This document shows, in pieces, positions 1 through 5,277 of a DNA stretch of 7,811 nt. The DNA is from Hyphomicrobiales bacterium (lineage in GTDB: Bacteria; Pseudomonadota; Alphaproteobacteria; Rhizobiales; Kaistiaceae): contig JAFKJZ010000093.1 in NCBI GenBank assembly GCA_017305815.1, positions 1 through 7,811 of the forward strand, given 5' to 3'. Every line of letters starts with the position of its first letter. Within the stretch, counting starts at the first letter, position 1. The notes below the pieces were generated by a model, which saw nothing but the letters and a program-made list of their open reading frames with translations, ran no database searches and was not told where the DNA came from. Position numbers and translations under genes: made by a program.

Positions 1-108
1 GTAGGGGGTATCGGTCAGCGCCTTGATGCAGCGCTTCACCCCCTCCTTGGAGGCGTTGGCGTAGAGCTCCTGCACCGGCCGCCAGCCGGAGCCGTCCCAG
101 AACGGCAT
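1..108 (-). CDS. N-terminal fragment of unrecognised protein, running off the left edge
   Basis: The minus strand reads an open frame of 36 codons from an ATG at 108-106 to the window edge, beginning MPFWDGSGWRPVQELYANAS and ending in LTDTPY. A good Shine-Dalgarno match, GGAG, sits seven bases upstream of the ATG, and codon use has the G/C third positions of the neighbouring genes. I do not recognise the family. The visible part has a Trp-rich start followed by a likely amphipathic helix, with no signal peptide or membrane segment. It is divergent from the cysteine hydrolase at 179, about 70 bases away, so the two could share a control region. The rest of the gene lies outside the window, and function cannot be assigned from these residues. 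Confidence 0.6.
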   Translation of the reverse strand, partial: MPFWDGSGWRPVQELYANASKEGVKRCIKALTDTPY

Positions 109-178
109 CGAATCGCTCCGCCCGCTCGGCTCCAGCCCGCGCAACCGCTGGCAGGTCGACGCCGCGAGGGCCGATCTG

Positions 179-889
179 GTGCGCCAGCCGGCTCCCTCGC
201 GACCCATCCGCGTGGATGCGGGCAACAAGGAGATCACGCTCGATCTCGCCCGCACCGCCATCGTCGTCATCGACATGCAGAACGACTTCTGCCACCCGGA
301 GGGCTGGCTCGCCCACATCGGCGTCGACGTGACGCCGGCGCGCGCGCCGATCGAACCGCTGCAGAAGCTGTTGCCGGCGCTGCGGGCGGAAGACGTGCCG
401 GTGATCTGGCTGAACTGGGGCAACCGCCCGGACAGGCTCAACCTCTCGCCGGCCCTGCTGCACGTCTATAATGGCGACGGCGCCAGCGTCGGCCTCGGCG
501 ACCCGCTGCCGGAAAGCGGCGCGCATGTGCTGGAACTCGGCAGCTGGTCCGCCGCGACCGTCGACGAGCTGGCGGCGGAACCGGACGACATCCATGTCGC
601 CAAATACCGGATGTCCGGCTTCGTCGACACGCCGCTCGACAGCATCCTGCGCAATCTCGACATCACCACGGTGCTGTTCGCCGGCGTCAATGCCGACCAG
701 TGCGTGCTCTGCACCCTGCAGGACGCGAATTTCCGCGGCTATGACACGATCCTGCTCGAGGATTGCTCGGCGACGACCTCGCCGGACTTCTGCATGCAGG
801 CGACGGTCTACAACGTCCGGCAGTGCTTCGGCTTCGTCGTCGATTCCGCAAATCTGCTCGCCGGACTCGACGAGGCAACGGGTTCATAG
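179..889 (+). CDS. Isochorismatase-family cysteine hydrolase, RutB-like amidohydrolase
   Basis: This is a cytoplasmic cysteine hydrolase of the isochorismatase-like fold (236 residues), closest in style to RutB-type ureidoacrylate or carbamoyl-amide hydrolases, which split an amide or urea bond and often release ammonia or carbamate. The catalytic triad is complete: Asp32 in IDMQNDF, Lys142 in HVAKYRMSGF, and the nucleophile Cys175 in GVNADQCVL. The stretch TPLDSILRNL just after the Lys and the LLEDCSATTSPDF segment are also typical of the RutB-like branch. Substrate specificity cannot be read from the sequence; ureidoacrylate, biuret, N-carbamoyl compounds and nicotinamide-like amides are possible. 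The start used is GTG at 179, with GAGGG eight bases upstream. The frame stays open further upstream back to a stop at 62-64 and reads family-like there (NRWQVDAARADLVR), but it holds no ATG, GTG or TTG, so the true N-terminus is uncertain. Confidence 0.88.
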   Translation: MRQPAPSRPIRVDAGNKEITLDLARTAIVVIDMQNDFCHPEGWLAHIGVDVTPARAPIEPLQKLLPALRAEDVPVIWLNWGNRPDRLNLSPALLHVYNGDGASVGLGDPLPESGAHVLELGSWSAATVDELAAEPDDIHVAKYRMSGFVDTPLDSILRNLDITTVLFAGVNADQCVLCTLQDANFRGYDTILLEDCSATTSPDFCMQATVYNVRQCFGFVVDSANLLAGLDEATGS

Positions 890-917
890 CCGCGGCTCGA
901 CCGAGTGATTGCGATCG

Positions 918-950
918 GGACGGACATCGCAGGCCCCTGCGGATCCGTCC
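918..950 (+). terminator. Strong two-part hairpin after the hydrolase gene, possible terminator
   Basis: About 28 bases after the hydrolase stop codon an outer 7-bp stem (GGACGGA with TCCGTCC) encloses an inner 6-bp stem (CGCAGG with CCTGCG) with only two unpaired bases at the tip and a small 3/2 internal loop. No T-run follows, so it is not a classical rho-independent terminator. It could stabilise the mRNA 3' end, act as a rho-assisted stop, or reduce read-through into the MFS gene downstream. Confidence 0.4.
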
Positions 951-1091
951 ATTCCGGACGAAACACCAACTACGGCCTTCCCAAGCGTCGCCCTGGCGGC
1001 CGCCGGCTTCAGCCGCCGCGCATGGCATTCCTGCACTATCGCCCCGCCAACGCTTGCGGTAGCAGACGCATCCCTTTCGATGGATCGCGTC

Positions 1092-2336
1092 ATGAACCGC
1101 CCTGATTCTCCCGCCGGCGAAGGCCCCTCGTCGCGCGAACGCATGCTGGCCTGCCTCGTCGTCGTCGTCGGCACGCTGGCAACCATGGTTTCGATCGACC
1201 TGGTGCTGCCGGCTATCCCGACGCTGCCGTCGCTGCTCGGCGGCGACCCGCAGGCGGCGCAATATGTGCTGGCGACCTATATGGGCGGCTCCAGCATCGG
1301 CCTGGTGCTGTTCGGGGCCATCGCCCACCGCTTCGACGCGCGGCTGCTGCTCGCCGGCTCGCTGCTCGCCTATGCGATCGTCTCGGCGCTGGCCGCGCTC
1401 GCGACCGACATCTGGACGCTGAACGCCATCCGTATCGTGCAGGGCGCGACCTCGGCCGGCGCCGCCGTGCTGCCGGCGCCGATGCTGCGCCGCCTGTTTA
1501 CCGATACCGGCGCGGTGCGCGCCATCTCGGTGATCGGCAGCATCCAGTCGCTGGTGCCCGGCCTCGCGCCGCTGATCGGCGCCTGGCTGCTGCATGTCTC
1601 CGGCTGGCAGGCCTCGTTCATCGTGCCGGCGGTGCTCGGCGCGCTTGTCGCGGCCGTCATCTTCATCAAGCCGTCGCTGCTGCCGGCCAACCAGCCGATC
1701 GAGGCCGGCCAGACGCGCGGCGGCTATCTCGCCCTGCTGCGCAACAAGCGCTATCTGCGCTATGCGCTCAGCCATTCGCTGATCCTCGGCGGTCTGATCA
1801 CCTTCGTGTTCAGCGCCCCCTACATCATGGTCGAGACCATGGGCGGCACGGTCGAGGGCTTCGTCTTCTTCCAGTTGCTCTCGGTCGCGATGTTCGTGGT
1901 GACGTCGAACCTCGCGGGCATCTTCGTCGAGCGCTGGGGACCGGAGCGGCTGGTGACGATAGGCACGCTGATGGTCGGCGCCTCCGCGCTCGCCCTGCTC
2001 GCCTATGCCTTCGCCGGCGGCTCCAGCATCGTCGTCCTGCTGTTCATCATGCTGCCCGTCTCCGGCGGGCTGGGGCTTCGCGGCGGCGTCGGCTTCGTCA
2101 AGTCGCTCGCCGCCTCCGCGCCGGACGAGGGCCGCGGCTCGGCGGCGCTGATGCTGGCGATCACGCTGCTGCCGACGATCGGCACGGCGCTGGTCGCGCC
2201 GTTCATCCAGTTCGGCCTGCCGGCGCTCGCGGTCGCCTTCGCGGTGATCACGCTGCCGGCGGTGGCGGCGATCTACTGGCTGCCCCGCTTCGAGGGCGAG
2301 ACCGCAAGCAGCACCACCGCCGTCCATTTCGGCTAG
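1092..2336 (+). CDS. MFS transporter, Bcr/CflA-like drug:proton antiporter type
   Basis: A 414-residue inner-membrane protein with about twelve hydrophobic segments, matching the usual length of Bcr/CflA-type major facilitator exporters, which export drugs or small metabolites in exchange for protons. The first segment ends in SIDLVLPAIPTLP (residues 34-46), the DxxLPAxP-like signature of this group. TM4 carries RIVQG (Arg114), matching MFS motif B, and VPGLAPLIGAW (155-165) resembles the antiporter motif C region. The loop between TM2 and TM3 is odd: the canonical GxxxDRxGRR reads GAIAHRFDAR (75-84), so the conserved Asp is His79 and the Gly is Asp82. The start is chosen at ATG 1092; ATG 1080 is equally possible and neither has a clear ribosome site. 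The gene follows the hydrolase by about 200 bases in the same direction and ends 12 bases from the convergent protease gene. Its substrate is unknown. Confidence 0.85.
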   Translation: MNRPDSPAGEGPSSRERMLACLVVVVGTLATMVSIDLVLPAIPTLPSLLGGDPQAAQYVLATYMGGSSIGLVLFGAIAHRFDARLLLAGSLLAYAIVSALAALATDIWTLNAIRIVQGATSAGAAVLPAPMLRRLFTDTGAVRAISVIGSIQSLVPGLAPLIGAWLLHVSGWQASFIVPAVLGALVAAVIFIKPSLLPANQPIEAGQTRGGYLALLRNKRYLRYALSHSLILGGLITFVFSAPYIMVETMGGTVEGFVFFQLLSVAMFVVTSNLAGIFVERWGPERLVTIGTLMVGASALALLAYAFAGGSSIVVLLFIMLPVSGGLGLRGGVGFVKSLAASAPDEGRGSAALMLAITLLPTIGTALVAPFIQFGLPALAVAFAVITLPAVAAIYWLPRFEGETASSTTAVHFG

Positions 2337-2348
2337 GCCAGATCCGCG

Positions 2349-3254
2349 TCAGGAGCCGCCCGCGGCCATCGCCCGTCCGGCGGCGAGGATGGCGGCGTCG
2401 GTGCCGAGGGCCGTGGTGACGCTGCCGCCCTTCTCGCTATAGGGCGCGCCCTTGTAGCGCGGATCGCGCCAGGGGCCGGTGGTGATGGTGATGCCGCGAA
2501 ACACCAGCTCGCCATTGACGCGCGAAAGGTTCATGCCGCCCGACGAAGCGCCGGTCGCATCGCAATCCGTCCGGAAGAACGAGGTTTTCGCCGCCGAGCG
2601 CGATTTGTCGATGGCGCGACGGACCTCGCAGCCCTGCGCGACGGGAACGTCGCGATCAACTTCCTTCTCCATCTCGGCCGGATGCGCGGTGATGACGATC
2701 AGCTTGTCGCCATTCTGCACCGGCACGTCCGGGGCGACCCGGAACGGCACGGCCCCTTCCAGCGGCTCGACCAGCCGTACGATGGCGTAATCGTTGTTGG
2801 AGCCCGCCTTCGGCTTCTTCGAGCCAAAATGCGTCTTGTCGTCGACGACGAGATCGATCATCGGCCCGTCGACGCTCTGTGGGCGAAAGAAGCATTTCCA
2901 GCGCCGCTTGCCCGAGGGCTCGAAGAAGACATGCGCCGCCGTCAGGATCTGCTGGTTGGTCAGGAACAGCGCAGCCGAACCGACCGAGGGCGACGGCGAC
3001 AGGCAGCCGACATAGCCCGACACGCTGCGGATGCGCGCGATCTCGCCGCGCGACAGGCCGAGCGACGGCCCGATCGCCAGGAGCGAATCACGGTCGTCCC
3101 TGCCGTCGATAATGTTGACCCGCTCGACGGGCGGCAGGCGCGACGCACGGGCGAAATCGGCAAGCCCGATCGCTTGCGGCAGATCGATGGCGTGGGCGGC
3201 GGCGGGAAGGAGCAGGGAAAGGCAAAATATGAGGATACGCATGGCGTCGACCAT
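2349..3254 (-). CDS. Secreted trypsin-like (S1/V8-type) serine protease
   Basis: A 301-residue protein with the fold signature of a chymotrypsin-like endopeptidase. It starts with a typical Sec signal peptide (MRILIFCLSLLLPAAAHA, residues 5-22, cut after AHA), so the mature enzyme should be periplasmic or secreted. The triad is visible in order: His108 in LTAAHVF, Asp155 in NNDYAIVRL, and Ser238 in TGASSGGM. The nucleophile motif ASSGG deviates from the usual GDSGG and is nearer to the V8/glutamyl-endopeptidase style. Cys84, Cys121, Cys209 and Cys231 could form disulphides. Residues 23-80 precede the catalytic domain and may be a propeptide. Two starts are possible, ATG at 3254 and ATG at 3242; the second puts the signal peptide right at the N-terminus, and neither has a strong ribosome site. 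It converges with the MFS gene and diverges from the hydroxylase. The substrate is unknown. Confidence 0.85.
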   Translation of the reverse strand: MVDAMRILIFCLSLLLPAAAHAIDLPQAIGLADFARASRLPPVERVNIIDGRDDRDSLLAIGPSLGLSRGEIARIRSVSGYVGCLSPSPSVGSAALFLTNQQILTAAHVFFEPSGKRRWKCFFRPQSVDGPMIDLVVDDKTHFGSKKPKAGSNNDYAIVRLVEPLEGAVPFRVAPDVPVQNGDKLIVITAHPAEMEKEVDRDVPVAQGCEVRRAIDKSRSAAKTSFFRTDCDATGASSGGMNLSRVNGELVFRGITITTGPWRDPRYKGAPYSEKGGSVTTALGTDAAILAAGRAMAAGGS

Positions 3255-3276
3255 GCCATGCCGCCGTCATCCCGTC

Positions 3277-3301
3277 ACCCGTCTCTGCAACCCGGACGGG
3301 T
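3277..3301 (-). repeat. 7-bp inverted repeat in the leader of the protease gene
   Basis: ACCCGTC and GACGGGT are perfect inverted copies separated by 11 bases. They lie between the candidate promoter and the start codon of the protease gene, so they could form a leader hairpin or serve as an operator. In such GC-rich sequence a 7-bp match may also be chance. Confidence 0.3.
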
Positions 3302-3337
3302 CGCGCGAACATATTTGGTCGCAGCCCCGGATCACCA

Positions 3338-3366
3338 CTTGTAGTCCTGCCACTAAGCTGGCTCAA
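3338..3366 (-). promoter_or_regulatory. Candidate sigma-70-like promoter for the protease gene
   Basis: On the minus strand TTGAGC (3366-3361) and TACAAG (3343-3338) are spaced by exactly 17 bases, each matching four of six consensus positions. Transcription would begin near 3330 and give a leader of about 75-90 bases. The region is the only gap between the divergent protease and hydroxylase genes, so the hydroxylase promoter must be here too; no clear plus-strand match was seen. Confidence 0.3.
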
Positions 3367-3413
3367 TTCATCGTGACGCTCTTCTAGACGTGTATCCAGA
3401 CCAGGTTGTCGAA

Positions 3414-3989
3414 ATGCAGTTGAGACCCGTCACCTACTACTCCGACTTCGTCGTCTACCCCGTCACACTCACCGCGCTGGTTGTAGCCGCCGTGCTCTGG
3501 CAGGGGCACATCAATCCGCTGGTCTGGATCGCCGCCTATGCCTTCGGCCTCTGCGTCTGGACGCTGGCCGAATACCTGATCCATCGCGGCATCCTGCACA
3601 ATGTCGTCTATTTCAGGGATCTGCACGACAGGCATCACGCCGCGCCGACCGACCTGATCGGCACACCGGTCTGGCTGAGCTTCCTGGTTCTCGCCGCCGT
3701 CGTGTTCTGGCCGAGCTGGTATCTGTTCGGTTTCGGCGTCGCGAGCGGTTTCACCGCCGGCGTCACGACCGGCTATGTCAGCTACAGCTTCGTCCATCAT
3801 GTGCTGCACCACTGGCACCCGGCGCCCGGCAGCTATCTCTACAGGATCAAGCGGCGCCACGCCCTGCACCACCACAACGACGTCGAGGGCAATTTCGGCG
3901 TCACGACGCTGTTCTGGGACCACGTCTTCGGCACGGCGCTCTCCGAGCGCCCCGGCCAGGCAGCCCGCGCCCGGCGCCGGTCGCAATAG
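3414..3989 (+). CDS. Fatty acid hydroxylase / sterol desaturase superfamily membrane protein
   Basis: A 191-residue integral membrane protein of the di-iron hydroxylase superfamily, which uses O2 to hydroxylate or desaturate lipid-like substrates at the inner membrane. Several hydrophobic segments (about 13-30, 34-55, 84-107 and 108-127) alternate with the His clusters that bind the two irons: H57 and H62 in EYLIHRGILH, H71/H74/H75 in LHDRHH, H128/H129/H132/H133 in HHVLHH, and H149/H152/H153 in RRHALHHH. The closing FGVTTLFWDHVFGT (161-174) is characteristic of the FA2H-like branch. It is shorter than many sterol desaturases and looks like a core catalytic domain with a basic tail and no cytochrome b5 domain. 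Start ATG 3414 is preferred because AGG lies eight bases upstream; GTG at 3390 would add eight residues but has no ribosome site. The substrate (fatty acyl, carotenoid, hopanoid or lipid head group) is not visible. Confidence 0.86.
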   Translation: MQLRPVTYYSDFVVYPVTLTALVVAAVLWQGHINPLVWIAAYAFGLCVWTLAEYLIHRGILHNVVYFRDLHDRHHAAPTDLIGTPVWLSFLVLAAVVFWPSWYLFGFGVASGFTAGVTTGYVSYSFVHHVLHHWHPAPGSYLYRIKRRHALHHHNDVEGNFGVTTLFWDHVFGTALSERPGQAARARRRSQ

Positions 3990-4022
3990 ATCCAGCCCAA
4001 CTCCCGAGGCGAGGGATCTAGC

Positions 4023-4307
4023 TCACCCGTCGTTGGCGGAGCTCAGTTCCTCGGGCCGGGTGCCTTCGTCCGCCTGCGCCCGGCGGAGCCGCACGCCGGG
4101 GCCGCCCTCGACCATCTGCCCATCGTCCTCGAAAATCACGCCGGCGCTGTGCAGCGCGTCGCGCAGCGCGGCATAGACGCCGTGCGGCAGGATCTCGCCG
4201 CGGTCGAAGCGCTGAAGGGCCTCGAGCGGCACGCCCGCCTCGCGGGCCAGATCCTCGGGAAGCCAGCCAAGCCCTGCCAGGGCCATTCTGCATTGAACGA
4301 CGTTCAT
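4023..4307 (-). CDS. Small XRE-like helix-turn-helix protein
   Basis: A 94-residue protein that is almost entirely one XRE-type DNA-binding domain. It matches the common alphaproteobacterial pattern of roughly 'QCRxARALLGWSQEELAxAAGVSxxTIxxFERG...TLxALRxALExAGVxFxxxxGPGVRLRR': here QCRMALAGLGWLPEDLAREAGVP (5-27), the probable recognition helix LEALQRFDRGEI (28-39), AALRDALHSAGVIFEDD (46-62) and GPGVRLRR (69-76). The last 18 residues (77-94) are a polar acidic tail. It probably acts as a cytoplasmic repressor or regulator, perhaps of itself and of its divergent neighbour. Start ATG 4307 is chosen because it keeps the conserved QCR motif; a GGTGG stretch lies nearby but the ribosome site is weak. 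The gene converges with the hydroxylase gene (33-base gap) and is head-to-head with a related gene 145 bases away. Its targets are unknown. Confidence 0.78.
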   Translation of the reverse strand: MNVVQCRMALAGLGWLPEDLAREAGVPLEALQRFDRGEILPHGVYAALRDALHSAGVIFEDDGQMVEGGPGVRLRRAQADEGTRPEELSSANDG

Positions 4308-4391
4308 GTCCGTGCACCACCCAAATCCAATCGGTTCCAATAGAGCACCTGAGCGTGCCCCCGGCAACGGCCGGACGCGCCGATGGCGCCG

Positions 4392-4413
4392 CGCGGGAAT
4401 TGCGCGCCCCGCG
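4392..4413. repeat. Inverted repeat between the divergent XRE-like genes, possible operator
   Basis: CGCGGG and CCCGCG form a 6-bp inverted repeat with a 10-base centre in the 145-base gap between the two XRE-like genes. The palindrome GGCGCC also occurs on each side, at 4385-4390 and 4430-4435. Either could be a binding site for one of the two regulators, but the GC content makes chance likely. Confidence 0.2.
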
Positions 4414-4428
4414 TCGAGGCCGCATGAT
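4400..4428 (+). promoter_or_regulatory. Candidate promoter for the plus-strand XRE-like gene
   Basis: TTGCGC (4400-4405) and CATGAT (4423-4428) are spaced by 17 bases; the -10 box matches four of six consensus positions and the -35 three. Transcription would start near 4435, just before the AGGGAGA ribosome site at 4441. The -35 box lies inside the inverted repeat at 4392-4413, which would suit repression by one of the flanking regulators. Confidence 0.3.
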
Positions 4429-4452
4429 CGGCGCCGGACCAGGGAGAACAGC

Positions 4453-4776
4453 ATGACGGAACCGACGCGGCTGACGGGCCGCATGGTGGCGGCGGCGCGG
4501 GCGCTAGCCGGGATCAGCCTCGAGGATCTCGCCGCCGCGGCCGGCCTCGGCCTCGAGACGACCCGCCTCGCCGAGAACAGCGGCAGCGCTCCCCTCGCCT
4601 CGCCGGACCAAGCGGCGGCGATCGGCGCCGCGCTGGAACGCTTCGGTGTTCTGATACTGGAGGAAGCGGGCGGCCTCGGCGCCGGCGTGCGGCTGAAATT
4701 CACCCGCCTCGACGTGAAGCAGATCGCCCGACTGGAAGGCGAAGGCGGCCCGGCCGGCGACGACGACGTGCCCTGA
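4453..4776 (+). CDS. Small XRE-like helix-turn-helix protein, paralogue-like to its divergent neighbour
   Basis: A 107-residue protein with the same layout as the divergent protein at 4023-4307. GRMVAAARALAGISLEDLAAAAGLGLE (9-35) contains the first helices of the HTH, residues 35-44 (ETTRLAENSG) sit where the recognition helix should be, and AAAIGAALERFGVLILEEAGGLGAGVRLKF (54-83) matches the 'xALExxGVxFxxxxGxGVRLR' ending of the family. A polar tail (84-107) follows. The turn and recognition segment deviate more from consensus than in the neighbour. The start at ATG 4453 is well supported by AGGGAGA at 4441-4447. The long open frame before it, back to 4306, is not family-like. It is likely a cytoplasmic DNA-binding regulator, autoregulatory or acting with the divergent protein; its targets are unknown. 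Confidence 0.75.
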   Translation: MTEPTRLTGRMVAAARALAGISLEDLAAAAGLGLETTRLAENSGSAPLASPDQAAAIGAALERFGVLILEEAGGLGAGVRLKFTRLDVKQIARLEGEGGPAGDDDVP

Positions 4777-4790
4777 CCGGATGGGGGCCT

Positions 4791-4832
4791 GAAAACAACA
4801 AGGCCGCCGGTCAACTCAATGACCGACGGCCT
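4791..4832 (-). terminator. Rho-independent terminator of the tRNA-Lys operon
   Basis: Read on the minus strand, AGGCCGTCGGTCA pairs with TGACCGGCGGCCT to give a 13-bp stem with one U-G pair and a 6-base loop, followed by TGTTGTTTTC. The hairpin begins nine bases after the CCA end of the second tRNA. On the plus strand the same arms have a C-A mismatch and no T-run follows, so it serves the minus strand. Confidence 0.85.
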
Positions 4833-4841
4833 CGTCGAAGA

Positions 4842-4917
4842 TGGTGGGTGCACTAGGGATCGAACCTAGGACAAGCTGATTAAGAGTCAGCTGCTCTACC
4901 AACTGAGCTATGCACCC
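4842..4917 (-). tRNA. tRNA-Lys(CTT), second copy of the tandem
   Basis: A complete 76-base tRNA on the minus strand, from GGGTGCA at 4917 to an encoded CCA at 4842-4844. The acceptor stem GGGTGCA/TGCACCC, D arm GCTC/GAGC, anticodon stem GCTGA/TCAGC with loop CTCTTAA (anticodon CTT, reading AAG), a 5-base variable loop and T arm CTAGG-TTCGATC-CCTAG all pair perfectly. It is identical base for base to the copy at 4977-5052, is probably processed from the same transcript, and is followed by a strong terminator. Confidence 0.97.
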
Positions 4918-4976
4918 ATTCGCGGAAACGACGGAGCGAAAGAAACCAGGCTCCACGACCAGCGAATGATCGAATT

Positions 4977-5052
4977 TGGTGGGTGCACTAGGGATCGAAC
5001 CTAGGACAAGCTGATTAAGAGTCAGCTGCTCTACCAACTGAGCTATGCACCC
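4977..5052 (-). tRNA. tRNA-Lys(CTT), promoter-proximal copy of the tandem
   Basis: A complete 76-base tRNA on the minus strand, identical in every base to the copy at 4842-4917, including anticodon CTT and the encoded CCA (4979-4977). It lies about 50 bases downstream of an alphaproteobacterial-type promoter at 5103-5130. A 59-base spacer (4918-4976) separates the two copies, and I see no separate promoter in it. The two form one short tRNA operon. Confidence 0.97.
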
Positions 5053-5102
5053 ATGTTCGTCGGCGCTTCGGTGTGGACCGTGGCGCCCCGGAACGAGGCG
5101 GT

Positions 5103-5130
5103 ATGTAGCAAAGCGCCCCCGGCCTGTCCA
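5103..5130 (-). promoter_or_regulatory. Housekeeping promoter of the tRNA-Lys pair
   Basis: On the minus strand TGGACA (5130-5125) matches five of six positions of TTGACA and, 16 bases on, CTACAT (5108-5103) lies inside GCTACATA, which fits seven of eight positions of the Caulobacter-type -10 consensus GCTANAWC. Transcription would begin around 5096, giving a leader of roughly 40 bases before the first tRNA. Position, spacing and context agree. Confidence 0.6.
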
Positions 5131-5188
5131 GCCACGCATTCACGGGATTGTGGAAATCTTCGTGAGCGGGGCAGCAAGCCCGTCGAAA

Positions 5189-5222
5189 CCGTCATTTCCC
5201 CGTCATGCGCGGCCGGTCTATT
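5189..5222 (+). promoter_or_regulatory. Candidate Pho box and -10 element for the phytase-like gene
   Basis: Two direct CCGTCAT units (5189-5195 and 5200-5206) are separated by four bases, the 7-4-7 arrangement of a PhoB site, and each differs from CTGTCAT by one base. Ten bases after the second unit lies TCTATT (5217-5222), a four-of-six match to TATAAT, as in PhoB-activated promoters where the box replaces the -35. It lies 56 bases before the start codon of a secreted phytase-like protein, which is a plausible target. The second unit also forms the left edge of a degenerate palindromic repeat, so the match may be incidental. Confidence 0.4.
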
Positions 5223-5237
5223 GCCGGCAATCCACGG
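5199..5237. repeat. Degenerate intergenic palindromic repeat (CGTCATG...ATCCACG type)
   Basis: The stretch begins CCCGTCATGCGCGG and ends TGCCGGCAATCCACGG, the outline of a short palindromic element frequent between genes in Hyphomicrobiales, whose usual form is CGTCATGCCCGG, a short loop, then CCGGGCATCCACG. Here the stem has decayed; the best remaining pairing is GCCGG with CCGGC around TCTATTG. It lies in the upstream region of the phytase-like gene. The assignment to this repeat class is from memory of such elements, not from a search. Confidence 0.45.
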
Positions 5238-5277
5238 CGTCCCTGCCACGGACCGCTCTGAAATGATTGAGGAAACC

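Noticed and set aside
909..1091. N-terminal extension of the MFS protein to TTG 909
   Set aside because: The extra residues are not membrane-like or family-like, the segment includes the hairpin at 918-950, and the remaining protein has the normal length.
687..2327. Very long minus-strand open frame (546 codons) opposite the hydrolase and MFS genes
   Set aside because: It is rich in Arg, Gln, Asp and His with low-complexity composition, typical of the antisense of G/C-rich codons; the plus strand carries recognisable families here.
3264..3278. Second possible Pho-like pair (CCGTCAT, CCGTCAC) upstream of the protease
   Set aside because: The units are only one base apart rather than four, so the spacing does not fit a PhoB site.
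2682..3344. 220-codon plus-strand frame opposite the protease
   Set aside because: Arg/Asp-rich shadow frame; the minus strand has a signal peptide and a catalytic triad in order.
4816..5139. Minus-strand open frame with an apparent protein repeat (GCIAQLVEQLTLNQLVLGS, twice)
   Set aside because: The repeat is the translation of the two identical tRNA-Lys genes; this region is RNA-coding, not protein-coding.
5053..5277. N-terminal extension of the phytase-like protein back to ATG 5053
   Set aside because: It would start directly at the tRNA 5' end, cross the tRNA promoter and the palindromic repeat, and bury the signal peptide; ATG 5278 has a good ribosome site.
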